The translations under genes and the position numbers were made by a program. Positions 43,901-53,855 of a stretch of 64,000 nucleotides of DNA are shown here, piece after piece. The notes under the pieces are model-generated. The model made no database searches, was not told the DNA's origin, and saw nothing but the letters and a program-made list of their open reading frames with translations. This DNA comes from Cololabis saira (Eukaryota > Chordata > Actinopteri > Beloniformes > Belonidae), in the NCBI RefSeq assembly GCF_033807715.1, contig NC_084599.1, forward strand, positions 5,880,125 to 5,944,124, read 5' to 3'. Each line of letters opens with the position of its first letter. Positions within the stretch are counted from its first letter, which is position 1.

Positions 43901-44278
43901 CTGCAGGAGGACGGGGCCAAGCTGGGCGGCCTCTTCCTGGGCGTGGCCGTGCACGAGACGCTGGCGGCCGTCGCCCTCGGCGTCAGCATGGCCAAGGCCT
44001 CGCTGGGCATGATGGACGCCGCCAAGCTGGGCGTGGCAGTGAGCCTCATGATCCCGCTGGGCGGGGTGGTGGGCATGGGCATCGAGTCGGCCCAGACCAT
44101 GGCGGGGGGGGTGGTGTCGGTGCTGCTGCAGGGACTCGCCGCCGGGACCTTTCTCTTCGTCACCTTCTTCGAGATCCTGGCCCAGGAGCTGGAGGACAAA
44201 CGGGACCGGCTGCTCAAAGTGCTCTTCCTCATCCTGGGCTACGCCGTGCTCGCCGTCCTCATCTTCATCAAATGGTGA
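40718..44278 (+). CDS. slc39a3: SLC39A3 / ZIP3 zinc transporter, full coding span (2 coding exons)
   Basis: An eight-span ZIP-family importer that moves zinc into the cytosol. Coding parts are 40718-40924 and 43538-44278; phase 0 splicing gives 315 aa, the same size as mammalian ZIP3. Membrane spans are clear from LLGLLGLFGLMLAGVLVPVR onward. The cytoplasmic loop holds RGHHGHHHGH (residues 148-157), the zinc-binding His cluster. The pore motifs are HSVFEGLALGLQ (His181) and VHETLAAVALGVSMA (His208, Glu209). The C-terminus ends VLIFIKW. It follows sgta on the same strand, as in human. Exon 3 is strikingly GC-rich compared with its surroundings. Confidence 0.96.
41136..41670. repeat. ATCGATTC-type non-autonomous element, copy B
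   Basis: Copy of 20166-20763, with a better preserved left end (GGGCTGGGGATCGATTCAAA). It breaks off at about 41665 and so is truncated on the right. In slc39a3 intron 2. Confidence 0.75.
42170..42509 (+). mobile_element. 340-bp MITE, TTAA target (copy 1)
   Basis: Begins AGGAGCTTGAGGC and ends GCCTCATGCTCCT, flanked on both sides by TTAA (42166-42169 and 42510-42513), as for piggyBac-type insertion. Internally it has the GACGTCACATGACGCTGCAT palindromic stretch. Confidence 0.8.
42514..43095. other. Spacer between the inverted MITEs
   Basis: AT-rich body of the enclosing transposon; no reading frame or motif recognised. Confidence 0.5.
43100..43439 (-). mobile_element. 340-bp MITE, TTAA target (copy 2, inverted)
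   Basis: Same length and family as copy 1 but in opposite orientation, flanked by TTAA (43096-43099 and 43440-43443). The pair forms an inverted repeat with about a 590-bp spacer in slc39a3 intron 2. Confidence 0.8.
43538..44278 (+). CDS. slc39a3: slc39a3 exon 3 (stop codon)
   Basis: Acceptor TTGTTCCCAG ends at 43537; codons 70-315 then TGA at 44276-44278. Carries ISSDYPLAETMMMLGLFLTI, the His-rich loop and spans 4-8. The long overlapping frames on both strands are GC-driven shadows. Confidence 0.96.
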   Translation, partial: VADVFQQLKISSDYPLAETMMMLGLFLTIFVEQTVLTFKKEKPSFIDLETFNAGGSEAGSDSEFDTPFISSARSSAGGRGHHGHHHGHFSPPELAGAGPLRLASLVLALSAHSVFEGLALGLQEDGAKLGGLFLGVAVHETLAAVALGVSMAKASLGMMDAAKLGVAVSLMIPLGGVVGMGIESAQTMAGGVVSVLLQGLAAGTFLFVTFFEILAQELEDKRDRLLKVLFLILGYAVLAVLIFIKW

Positions 44279-44329
44279 CGGGACAGGAAGGGGATTCTGC
44301 GATTCTTGATGAGGAGATAGAGGACTTTA

Positions 44330-44992
44330 AGGGTGCTTTCACACCTGTCCCGTTTGGAGCAGTTGTTCCGAAACAGGGAGCGTTTCCCCCTAAAGATCGG
44401 TTGGTTTGGTTTATGTGAACACAGCAATCGCGCTCGGATGCGGGACAAAACAAGCGAGCTGAGATCTCCTAGGAGAGGAAGTCTCGGCCCGATTCCATTC
44501 CACACCTGGTGCGGTTTGTTTTTTTTTATTTGGAGTGAGAACATAATTGACACAGCAACCGACACAACTCCATTCATTGAGTATGTGCATTGTCCCAGCG
44601 TGGCATGGTGAAATTAAAACATTTTTAATTCGGGCAGGGTTTCGCAGCGCGAACCCTGTGGCAGGCGCCCTCTCGCCCGCCGCTGAGCTCGGTGCTCGGC
44701 GCAGAGCGGTAGCACATAAATGAATGGGATCGGCTGCGGTCTGCGCTTTGCGCCCTCTCTGTGAAAGGGGCTTGTTGTTTTTTCCCGGGGTACGGAAGAG
44801 GAAATTCCTTCACGTTCATTTCTCACCAATGAGAGAACAGCTGGTTCGCGCATGGCATTTGTTAACAGTTTTGAACCGCTACAGATGGTTGTCTTGTGAA
44901 CATAAACCCCACAAACGAGAAACGAAACAACTGTATCGATTTAGCCCCTGAATCAGAACAAAACAAACGGGCCACAGGTGTGAAAGCACCCT
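44330..44992. mobile_element. MITE with AGGGTGCTTTCACACCTG ends
   Basis: AGGGTGCTTTCACACCTGTC at the left pairs with CACAGGTGTGAAAGCACCCT at the right (16 or more bases). About 660 bp, non-coding, about 50 bp after the slc39a3 stop, so probably in its 3'UTR. No convincing target duplication. Confidence 0.8.
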
Positions 44993-45394
44993 ATAACGAC
45001 TGTAGAGTTAGTGAAAAGCCATTGCTTCAATGCTTTTATGCTGCTTAGATGCTGAACAGACATTTCTGAACTTATTTTGTATGAATTTAGGTTCATGTGT
45101 AACTAGCGCCCCTGCTGGTGGGGACAGATGGCACTGAGATCATTCGTCATTTTTATAAAATAATCTACACTCAGACCACCAAACAAATGAGCATCAAGTT
45201 TTAACTCCAGAGAGAACATTTGAATCCAACAAGAGTTAAGGTTTGAAATGGAAACTCCACAGATTGTAACAGATGCCCACTCGGAGACAGAAAATCTCAC
45301 ACTCATTGAAAAACAACAAAAACAACCTTGCTTTCTACATCTCACCAGTATTAGGGCCAGGCAGGAGAAATAATATTTAGGCGGGGAAATTTTT

Positions 45395-45580
45395 TTTTAT
45401 TGTGCACTTCGAGAAAAAAGTCGAAATGTCCAAATTAATGTTGAAATACAATTTCAAGAATAAAGTTGAAATTTCACCCTTTTTTCTCAACATTTCAACT
45501 TTTTTCACAAAATTGTACTTCAACTTTTTTCTCGACATTTTGACTTTTTTCCCAAAGTGCATAATGAAAAAAAAATCTTC
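45395..45580. mobile_element. Palindromic MITE, GAAAAAAGTCGAAATGTC type
   Basis: TTGTGCACTTCGAGAAAAAA at the left is the inverse of TTTTTTCCCAAAGTGCATAA at the right. Internal repeats of AACTTTTTTC and CAACATTTC make most of the unit self-complementary. Confidence 0.7.
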
Positions 45581-46562
45581 CTCCTCTAAAATATTATTAT
45601 TATTTTTCTCCTGCCTTGCCCTAATACTGTTCTGTACAGCTCTGAATTCAGTCTTAGCGGAAAAGAAAAACTTGATTGGGTTTTTTATATATATTACACA
45701 CACGCATACATACAGTGTGTCTCTTCTGTAATCTCACATTTCCTTTTTAATTTAACATAGGTTCTATTAAAATAAACTTTGAAATTGCTGCGAAATAAAC
45801 ATTTTAATTAGATGTGTTATTTTAGAGCAGGGTTAGAGGAAATGTTCAGTTTTTCTTCTTTTTCATAAGCGATGATATCTGGTCTCAGAATAAGGAGGAG
45901 AGACAAGTCTTTCCCAGCATGCAGTGTGGCTCCGCCTGACATGAAGTACCGCAACATGAAGAAAAAAAACTCTTTGACTTGTTAAACCTGTTTGAAAGCA
46001 AATATTGACATTACAACTTAGAATTCCAAAATGTTCTTCAGAAGTTAAGATGTTGACTTTATAGACATGTGTGTTTTAACTTTTCAAAAGCCATTTCAGA
46101 CGCGTAAACGAGTCCTAATTTCAGTTCTCACTGAAATACCTTAAATATTCCTAAGTGTCTACAAATAAACCAAACTCCACAAAGACAATATATTGATGTT
46201 GATCGTGTAGACGGAGGCCCCCTAGTGGCTGGGAGGACTCTGCACCTGTGTATTCTCCTTAAACATGGTTAAAGCTCCATAGTATAGAAACGTTGAGTTG
46301 TTGCTGCCGTGGAAGGCGAGCTCCTCCTGTCGCCTGTCCAATCTTTAACATTTACCTCGCTGCTTCATCCCTTTCTGTCCGTTGCTACTTAGCTTCAAGC
46401 CTCTTTATCATTTCCCAGAATTCCTTGCGTGATCTCCAAATCCTCTATTAATCTTCATTAAAATGTAATTTATTACTACATATTTATGACTTAATAATGT
46501 AAATGTTTATGTGAAGGATTTTTTTTTTTTTTTTAATGTTTGTATATTTGTGGGTTTTTTTC

Positions 46563-46568
46563 AATAAA
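46563..46568 (+). terminator. slc39a3: Candidate poly(A) signal for slc39a3
   Basis: AATAAA followed by AGTTTGTGACACTGATGCTG, a GT-rich downstream stretch. If used, the 3'UTR would be about 2.3 kb and contain both MITEs above. Earlier AATAAA-like sites exist (45766, 45795). Confidence 0.4.
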
Positions 46569-46599
46569 GTTTGTGACACTGATGCTGAGATTGTGACAA

Positions 46600-47049
46600 T
46601 ACTTCCTGTCTGGGGCGATCTCGGACCAGCAGAGGAAGTTCCCAACAATATTTATGACACATGTTATTTTAACTTTACTGTTAAAACATTTTTTTTTGTG
46701 ATCAATTTTTTATTAAGAATCTTATGGTAACAAGATGATCATAGTGAATGGAAGCAGAGATTCTCTCCTTCCTATGCTGAAAAAATAAAATATAACAAGA
46801 AAAAAAAAACTATATATACAGCAACAATAATAAAACAGACAAAAAAACTAAAGAAACAGCAAAAACAAAACAGAAGATAAACAAATTATGTCTCCCCCAA
46901 CCCTTCCCCCTGCAGGAATCCCTGTATCTCTAAAAACCATCAACATTAAGATATCCAATGAGACACAACAATGCTAATTTCCTCCACCATTCATGATGAT
47001 ATCCACAGAAAGTATATGTATCCACTAGAGAATGAAGAAAGAGTGCACA
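46600..47049. other. Intergenic, A-rich
   Basis: Contains long A-rich runs (46780-46880) that could be an old retroelement tail; no coding signal. Confidence 0.45.
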
Positions 47050-47128
47050 TAATGTACTATTAAAACATTTTTAAGTCATGTAAATTGTAAGTGGTGGAGC
47101 CATCGTGGTCTGCGGTTGGTCGACTCTG
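47050..47128 (+). repeat. Direct repeat flanking a transposon, left copy
   Basis: TTTAAGTCATGTAAATTG then TAAGTGG and TGGTCTGCGGTTGGT; it recurs in the same order at 48346-48425 with about 80 percent identity by eye. Confidence 0.75.
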
Positions 47129-47132
47129 TAAA

Positions 47133-48345
47133 GGCACTTTTTCACTAGAACCTACTCAGCCCGACTCCACTTGCCTTCGTTTCTTTTCAATACCCAGATG
47201 AGAAGTAGGAGGTTGGAATGAAGCTGCTGTGACGTATTTGATTGTGTATTGTCTAAGAATTTATCAAACCAGTTCAGAAGTCCGCTTTGTGGTTTTGAGT
47301 TTTAAGCCGGCGGTGAGCACGTCGACACAGACCAGGGGTCTGGTTGAAATGCTGACCCAGATTGATTTGGCTACAGGGTTTTTATACAAAAGTTCAATCA
47401 ACAATGAGAGGAATAAACCAGCCCAGTGAGAGCCAGTCAGAGGGGTGACCCTTAAGCTTTGGGACCACCCCTGAGGGATCAGGAAGTCCATATATGGTTT
47501 TGTCTCTGTAGCGGCTGGAAGTCGAATCCACTCCCCCGGTGCCAATCTCAGCAGGGATGCAAGACGCAGGAACTTGTGTGAGACAATAGGCCACAGACGA
47601 AAATCACCCCATGGGGTGCTCTAGTGTTCCAAGTCTGTTTGAGGCAACGTCCAAGGTGTGATAGGAAGTTGAAGCTACTTAAAAGGTGTTGAGTCCAGTT
47701 CAAAGCCCTGCAGGAGGTAGGACTGGGGCAACCTGCCCCTGCAGGGGGGCCAAGCTGTCACAATGCTTCATCAGTATCTAAACGAAGAAGACAACAACAC
47801 TAAAGATGTAGAACCTGGAGGAGATGATAGATGTGCTGCTGGATCTGTGGCTTGTGTTCCATATCAAGTTAAAAATGAGAGAGAGAAGCTTCAAGCGGCA
47901 ACGCTTTTTAATTTTTTTAGTTTGTCTCGGCGCTGCTGAAGAGTCAGCTGGAGCCGTGAGCAGCTATGAAGAGACAGAGCTCCTGGTAGATCTGGTCGTT
48001 CCTTATCGCCCGTCTAGATCCCTTTTTAATTCTCTCCTCAGCACCAGGTTTATGAACATCTGCACCTCAGAGTTGGATCATGAAACAGACTTCTGCTGCC
48101 GTTGCTGGTTGAATAAAATGAACAAGAATCCGTCAGAGTCTCTTTCTCTGATTTCCTCCTCCTGACTCAGACGTCTGACTCCAACCCCCCGACCAATCGG
48201 TGGCCTGTAGTGTGATGATGTCAGATACAGCCGACTCAGCAGCTTAGAACCTCAGCACTCAGAGTAGTTACAGAACAAGTATCTACTCGGCACGTTAGAC
48301 CCCTAGTGGAAAATCGGGCTGAGTAGGTACTAGTGGAAAAGCACC
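47133..48345. mobile_element. GGCACTTTTCCACT-type DNA transposon, copy 2, with nested LTR
   Basis: Ends GGCACTTTTTCACTAGAACC and, inverted, GTACTAGTGGAAAAGCACC. The body is the reverse complement of copy 1 (32653-34577) without the Harbinger insertion, but with a 524-bp LTR-like insertion. Non-coding. Confidence 0.85.
47250..47773. mobile_element. Solo LTR-like insertion, 524 bp
   Basis: Begins TGTCTAAGAA and ends GCTTCATCA (TG...CA), with the duplication GTAT on each side (47246-47249 and 47774-47777). The paralogous copy 1 is uninterrupted at this point (near 34445-34452). Strand not determined. Confidence 0.75.
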
Positions 48346-48425
48346 AATAATGTGCTGTGATAACATGTTTAAGTCATGTAAATTGCAAGCGGTCGTTCCA
48401 TCTTGGTCTGCGGTTGGTGGACTCT
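48346..48425 (+). repeat. Direct repeat flanking a transposon, right copy
   Basis: Contains TTTAAGTCATGTAAATTG then CAAGCGG and TGGTCTGCGGTTGGT, matching 47050-47128. Confidence 0.75.
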
Positions 48426-48840
48426 AATGAGGAGCCAGGACTTGGAGGTGGACGTGAGTTCCTGTCCGTCTCTCACCTGCAGCCGAGTTCATCCGTGTGA
48501 CCTCCAGGTGGACTGTGACGTTGCAGAAGCTTCCTGTCCACCGGCTCAGCCGGCACAGCGGCAGCCACAGGGATTAGATTAGACGCATCCGGGTTTGATT
48601 GTTTGTTTGTTGACGTTTAGCACGGACAAATCCCAGCGGCGGGACCCAGAGGCTCAGGTTCTAATCCCAGACTTCAGGTTGGCCTAGTGTGGTTAATCCC
48701 AACCTGATCTACAGATTACAGGTGGAAAACCATCGTGGCTCTCCTGCTTCCTGCTATGAGGATCTTCTGATGACTGGAGTTGCTGGAATGAGCTCAGGAG
48801 AGACATTCACACCAGACACCCTACAAACCTACGACGGAGT
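48426..48840. other. Intergenic, nothing recognised
   Basis: No repeat ends or coding signal identified. Confidence 0.45.
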
Positions 48841-48854
48841 TTTAGAACCAAACT

Positions 48855-48955
48855 AAAAAAAAAAATATGGAAATTACGAGAATAAAGTCGTAATATTACG
48901 AGAATAAAGTCGGAAAATTACGAGAATACAGTCATAATATTACGAGAACTTTCAA
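48855..48955. repeat. ATTACGAGAATAAAGTCGTA short tandem array
   Basis: Three to four diverged units of about 22 bp, alternating ATTACGAGAATAAAGTCG and TAAT; a common fish repeat wording. Confidence 0.7.
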
Positions 48956-49126
48956 AATATTACATATGTCATTCATATAAAGTATAACAATCTTTGGTCT
49001 TAACACTGACCCCTGCGGTACACCATAAGTTATGTCCAAACATGAAGAGGAACAATCTTCCGGCTTCACAACTGTTTCCTGTTGCTTAAGTAACTTTTGA
49101 CTCAGTTTAAAACTATAGTGGGGCAA
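48932..49126 (-). pseudogene. LINE reverse transcriptase fragment
   Basis: The minus strand reads ITYGVPQGSVLRPKIVILYM then NDICN, which is the GVPQGSVLGP RT motif of non-LTR retrotransposons with substitutions. Only this palm segment survives. Confidence 0.75.
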
Positions 49127-49500
49127 AAAAGTATTTTGTCAACCACCAATTGTGCAAGTTCTCCCACTTAAAAAGATGAGAGAGGCCTGTAATTTTCCTC
49201 ATAGGTAACTTCAACTATGAGAGACAGAATGAGGGGAAAGAATCCAGGAATTCACATTGTAGGATTTTTACTGAATGAATTACCGGTAGTAAATTCCTGG
49301 GTAAAATAAGTATTTGGTCACCTACAAACAAGCAAGATTTCTTGTTACCTGTATTAATTGTACCTGTTTTAACTCGGTACCTGTATAAAAGACACCTGTC
49401 CACAACCCAGGTGGTGCAGGTTTCTGAGGACCACAAGCGTAAATGACTGATATCTGAAAATCCCTGAACAAAGAGAGAAGGCAATAATTGATTCAGGGAA
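49110..49500 (+). mobile_element. 5' part of a Tc1-like element
   Basis: GTGGGGCAAAAAAGTATTTT then CCACCAATTGTGCAAGTTCT, AAGATGAGAGAGGCCTGTAA and GTATAAAAGACACCTGTCCA match the left portion of a common Tc1-like fish transposon as I recall it. The transposase part is absent. Confidence 0.7.
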
Positions 49501-49925
49501 ACAACAGATTCATTGATCATGTAAAGATTCAGTTTGACACATTAAATCATGAAACGCTGATAAATGACTTTAGTTCAATGATTTGAGGATGATTCACTTC
49601 ATCATTTCAGTTTCCATCAGCTCAGCTGTACATCACTTTCAATAGATTCACTCTGATAAACCAGTAAATGTAAAAGTAGTTTAGGTGGATAAAAACCATC
49701 AGGAGCAGTGATAACCTGCAGACACAGGAAGCAGCACCAACAAAACAAGCTCACACATCAACAAAACAACAAGAAGACGTCAAAGTACCGTCCAGAAAGT
49801 GTGATTGACAGCTGATCTCTGAGCAGTGAAGAAATATCACAACAGTGAGTTCTCAGTAATGACGATGGAGATGAAAACTGGAAACTGAAATACACATTTA
49901 AACAGCTGTCCCTGAAATATCTGCT
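49501..49925. other. Intergenic, nothing recognised
   Basis: No gene; it follows the 3' end of the minus-strand finTRIM pseudogene and may be its old 3'UTR. Confidence 0.4.
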
Positions 49926-49927
49926 GT

Positions 49928-50670
49928 CTATTTTAACCTCATCAACTTGGCAACAGTCTCCATGACAGTATTCAAACTGAAATCCAGCTCAGAGCGGCTG
50001 AGTGAATGTGGTCTGGACTCTGTGGAGGAGAGTCCTGGTTCCAGAGTCTCTGTAGAAAGACAGAATACCTGCACTGTGATGCAGTTACACTCCAACTCTG
50101 GAGGAACCAGGACCTGAGACATCAGTGGAGACTTTGTTGAACCAGAATGTGGAACTGTCTCTGAAACAACACAACAAACAAGATTTATCATTGAGTCCAG
50201 ATATGCCAGGGGTGTCCAAAATCGGTCCTCGAGGGCCGGTGACCTGCATGTTTTAGATGTCTCCCTTTTTTTATCAAACCGTGATACAAGGAGCTTGGTC
50301 ATCAACAGAACTATCCAGACTTTGATGACAAGCTGGTGATGACAGTTAATTAGAATCAGGTGTGTTGATGCAGGGAAACAACTAACACATGCAGGACTGT
50401 GGCCCTTGAGGACCGACTTTGGACACCCCTGAGATATGCATTCATCTGAACCTCCTCCTCTGCTGATATTCTTGTAAGCGCTTGCTACATAAACTCCTCC
50501 TCGTCTCAACTCCACCTCCCTGTAACAACGTCCAGTCAGACTCTCTCTATTCAGGACCTGAAAATAACCAGTGAATATGTCTGGATGACTGGAATAAGAC
50601 TGATTATCTTTCATTACTGTTACTTTCCTGTTTCCCTCTGATAATACCAGACGTGTGTTTGCTGTGTTTG
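49928..50670 (-). pseudogene. finTRIM PRY-SPRY exon, disrupted
   Basis: The minus strand reads SEGNRKVTVMKDNQSYSSHP then FTGYFQVLNRESLTGRCYRE and VASAYKNISRGGGSDECIS. A MITE interrupts it, then SPRY resumes in another frame (SGLNDKSCLLCCFRD, HHSAGILSFYRDSGTRTLLH, RVQTTFTQPL) with in-frame stops. Confidence 0.85.
50207..50431. mobile_element. hAT-type MITE, 225 bp, in finTRIM SPRY exon
   Basis: Ends CAGGGGTGTCCAAA and TTTGGACACCCCTG are perfect inverses, flanked by the exact 8-bp duplication AGATATGC (50199-50206 and 50432-50439). The inner arms GGTCCTCGAGGGCC and GGCCCTTGAGGACC also pair. Confidence 0.95.
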
Positions 50671-50779
50671 GATCTAGTGTGATTTCTCATTAATATTTTA
50701 AGAACCCAGTTCTGGTCTTTGGTTGTGGTTCTGACAGTGTTTTGGGAGAAATCTCAATTAGGTTCTAGGAGTGGTCGGC

Positions 50780-51450
50780 TGTACCAAAATGAATCACACA
50801 CACACACCTCGCCTTTGCTATAAGATATTCATACATTTATTAGCAAAAAGCAAGCATTTACATAGAAGACATCCACAAAACTGCCAGTTTGCTAGAGTAA
50901 TTCGCCAAGTTACCCCCCGCAGACAGCAGTACACACAAAACCAGCAGTTTGCTAGGGCAATTTGTCGAGTTACCCCCCGCAGACAGCAGTACACACAAAA
51001 TTACTCGTTTGCTAGGATAAAGTGTCAAGTTACCCCCTGCAAGTGGCTGAGCAATATTCATCACAGACAACTACAAAGGTTTTTAAGGCCTATCTTACCT
51101 CGACAAGGGGACTGGAGAGCCGGGACAGTCCGGTTTGAGTAGGCCAAGGAATAAAAACCGCACCGGGCGTCCTGCACTAACCCACGGCAGACTCTGAAAT
51201 CCACTTCCGGCTACAGCGTCTTTATACCTTTCCCTCAGCACCTTGCGGAGGTGGGGGGGGGGGAGGCCTATTCGCCCCCCCGTCCGCAAGCTCTCAAAAC
51301 AAGTTTCGGCTCCCACGGGACCAAAATCCCGTGCGAACCAGGCTCTTTCTCACAGAAAAACAGGCATTTGCTATGATAAACAGCAGGTGCGTGGCTGACT
51401 AAAAACTAAAGCTGTGTTTTGGGAATCTAGGGCATCCTCAGGACACAACA
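50780..51450 (-). other. Repeat block between coil and SPRY, possible solo LTR
   Basis: On the minus strand there is a TATA-like GGTATAAAG (about 51222) and, about 390 bases on, AATAAATG (about 50835), the spacing of an LTR promoter and poly(A) signal. Clean TG...CA ends with a target duplication could not be fixed. Confidence 0.35.
50880..51055. repeat. 60-bp tandem repeat, 3 units
   Basis: CAGTTTGCTAGAGTAATTCG-like units start at about 50885, 50945 and 51005; each includes AAGTTACCCCC and (first two) GCAGACAGCAGTACACACAA. Confidence 0.85.
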
Positions 51451-51501
51451 TTTATTTTTTCTCCCTTCAGACAGTAACACATCTGCCTCAGTCATTGACA
51501 G

Positions 51502-52044
51502 TTAGATGTTTGTCCACGTCTCTCTCAGAAGGTCCTGTAGTTTATCTCTGACCTCTGACACAGCTGCTGTCACGTCCTCAAAGTACTTCCGAGGACGAAT
51601 ATTGATGCTGGAGGAGTGTGTGGACTCACTGAGTCCTGACAGTGAGGGGTAGTTGTGGAGGAACTGGTTGTGGTCCCCTGTGTTTGAGAGCTGCTCCAGC
51701 TGCATGTCTTTCCTCTTCAGGTCAGTGATCTCCTGCTGCAGCTTCTCCTCCAGCTCTCTGACTCGACTCCCTTCAGTTTCCTGCTGGGATCTGACCTGCT
51801 GCTTCACATCAGAGCTTCTTTTCTGGATGAGACTAATCAGCTAAGTGAAGATTTCCTCCCTGTCCTCCACTGTTTTATCAGCAGGCTGATTGATGGCCTC
51901 CACCTCCTGTTGAAGCAGCTTCACATCTTTCTCTCGGTCCTGGATTCCCTGCTGGATTTGTTGTCGACTCACCTCTATCTCCTTCTGCTTCTCAGTCCTT
52001 TCTGCTGCAGCTGAGACGGTTGCATGGCCTTTATGTTCATCCAT
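51502..52044 (-). pseudogene. finTRIM coiled-coil part
   Basis: Two frames: 52044-51841 ([20 protein letters not shown] then KEIEVSRQQIQQGIQ) ending at a TAG, and 51807-51502 in register after it (VRELEEKLQQEITDLKRKDM, then YFEDVTAAVSEVRDKLQDLL). The TAG sits within otherwise continuous coil sequence, so it is a nonsense change. Confidence 0.88.
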
Positions 52045-52579
52045 TAAACAGAAATAACAGATCAGTCGGACAGAAAATCTTCATCAACTCATAATGACGA
52101 GAGCAGATGTTCTCCTGGAGGTTCTTGCAGGGATCCACCAGCTCCTGTTTCTGTAATGGTGGACCAACATAGTGATGTTGGAGGTGTTTCTCACAGTAAG
52201 AAACTAAACAGACCCGACAGGACTTGATGGCTTTCACCTTCTTCCCAGTGCAGACCTCACAGGCCACATCTTCAGGTCCAGCAAAGCAGTGATCAGCTGG
52301 AGCAGCCTGGAGTCCAGTCATCTTCAGCTGCTCCACTAAATCTGCTAACACAGTGTTTTTCTCCAGGACAGGCCTCGGTATGAAGGTGTTCCTGCACTGA
52401 GGACAGCTGTAGATTCTCCTCTGATCTTCTCCATCCCAGCTAACACAGCTCACACAGAAGCTGTGTCCATAGGAAGTAGTCACTGGATCCTTCAGTAGAT
52501 CCAGACAGATCGAACAGGAAATGTTTTTTTTTGTCCAGCTAACACACACACAGCTGTGCCATTTTACCATTGCACCCAC
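52037..52579 (-). pseudogene. finTRIM RING and B-box exon
   Basis: The C3HC4 RING starts [20 protein letters not shown] and continues [20 protein letters not shown] then CR. The B-box region has [20 protein letters not shown] then [10 protein letters not shown]. The second zinc-binding segment is cut by the frameshift near 52055. Confidence 0.9.
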
Positions 52580-52580
52580 T

Positions 52581-52850
52581 TACCTCCAGTTTTAAACTGT
52601 TAACATCAGCCCTGCGTTATTGCCCCCCCTTGTTCACTAAAAACAGGTCAAACTAGTCCTTTATACCAAGCCATTAAACTTTTAAATATTGCTAGGAAAT
52701 AGCCCTCCAGCTGGCTGTGCAACACCATGTACAAGTGGATGCACCGTGTCTGTTTTACTGTTCTGTGTCCCTGTTTTTATGCTATGTTTGTCAAATTGCC
52801 ATGTGTGTCTTTTGCTGCAAACAAATTTTACCCACGGGGACAATAAACAC
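52581..52850. other. Upstream flank of finTRIM pseudogene
   Basis: No gene recognised; ends in GACAATAAACACAT before the ATCT array, possibly an old LINE-type 3' end with a tetranucleotide tail. Confidence 0.35.
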
Positions 52851-53069
<219 letters not shown>

Positions 53070-53172
53070 CCTCTCAGAAAGAATGACTGTGTGAGTTTCA
53101 CTTCCTGATGAATGAGACTGGTTTGACAGTGAATGTACAGTGGATGTGAAGGGGAGAGAACAGGGAAACAGG

Positions 53173-53275
53173 TGGACAGAGTGGAGGATGGCTGTGTGTT
53201 GTAACAGGAAGAAGGAGGAGTTATCAGGCTGAGACTGATTCCAGGAAGAGGACTGGTTTGAAACAGATCACATTT
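53173..53275. repeat. Local duplication upstream of finTRIM, copy 1
   Basis: GGATGGCTGTGTGTTGTAAC then AGGAAGAAGG, CTGATTCCAGGAAGAG and ACTGGTTTGAAACAGA recur in order at 53478-53565. Confidence 0.75.
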
Positions 53276-53477
53276 AGATGTGATCCAGCTCAGTTTTTAC
53301 TTGGTAAACATTTTTCAGAATACTTGTGTTTAGACATGGATCCCATTTTTACAATCAGCTCTTCTATTTCATATCCCCAAATAATTATAAATAAAAGACA
53401 AAAAACACTAACTGATGCAGTATTAATTTATGGAAATGAACCATGCACTGCAACAAAAGCAAGTGATACAGATCAGG

Positions 53478-53565
53478 GCAGAGTGTAGGATGGCTGTGTT
53501 TCATAACAGGAAGAAAGAGTTATCAGACTGATTCCAGGAAGAAGACTGGTTTGAAACAGACTCTG
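53478..53565. repeat. Local duplication upstream of finTRIM, copy 2
   Basis: GGATGGCTGTGTTTCATAAC, AGGAAGAAAGAGTTATCAGA, then CTGATTCCAGGAAGAAGACT and GGTTTGAAACAGA. Diverged copy of the previous entry. Confidence 0.75.
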
Positions 53566-53855
53566 AGTTCAGTTTTATTTTACATCACATCATATTTTAA
53601 AATGTGGGTCAACTCGGATTTCCCAGCTTGGGATAAATATAGTATATCTATCTTTCTATTTTAGGTGGCAAATTCTTCTGGACATCATGGATCCCCAGGG
53701 TTCTTTATCAGCTGTTCTGTTTTGTGATTCGAAAGATTGCACAAAAAGTAAGAACATTTGTGTTTGGTAGAATAAAAAAAGAATGTGAAAAAACTTAAAG
53801 CGGAGTTAAACCGTGCCAAACACGAACATCTTGCTAAGAGGCTAACAGTGTTCAA
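53566..53855. other. Intergenic, nothing recognised
   Basis: No coding or repeat structure seen. Confidence 0.4.

Larger units (their letters stand above)
49928..52580 (-). pseudogene. finTRIM (fish TRIM E3 ligase) pseudogene
   Basis: The domain order on the minus strand is RING, B-box, coiled coil, then PRY-SPRY, as in the fish-specific finTRIM family implicated in antiviral defence. Several lesions are visible. There is a frame slip just after the start (about 52555), a frameshift at about 52055 between LMKIFCPTD and the following ICYFC-type segment, and a TAG stop at about 51842 where the coil should continue. A 225-bp MITE sits inside the PRY-SPRY exon, and further stops lie in SPRY. A 0.7-kb repeat block separates coil and SPRY. 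The gene is dead or at best makes a truncated RING/B-box product. Confidence 0.88.

Noticed and set aside
43522..44418. A 298-codon frame on the plus strand and 145- to 151-codon frames on the minus strand over slc39a3
   Set aside because: GC-driven shadows of the ZIP3 exon; low-complexity Arg/Gly/Pro with no domain.
50780..51450. Definite solo LTR in the finTRIM pseudogene
   Set aside because: TATA-like and AATAAA signals have the right spacing, but no matching target duplication or clean TG...CA ends were found, so it is kept only as a low-confidence block.
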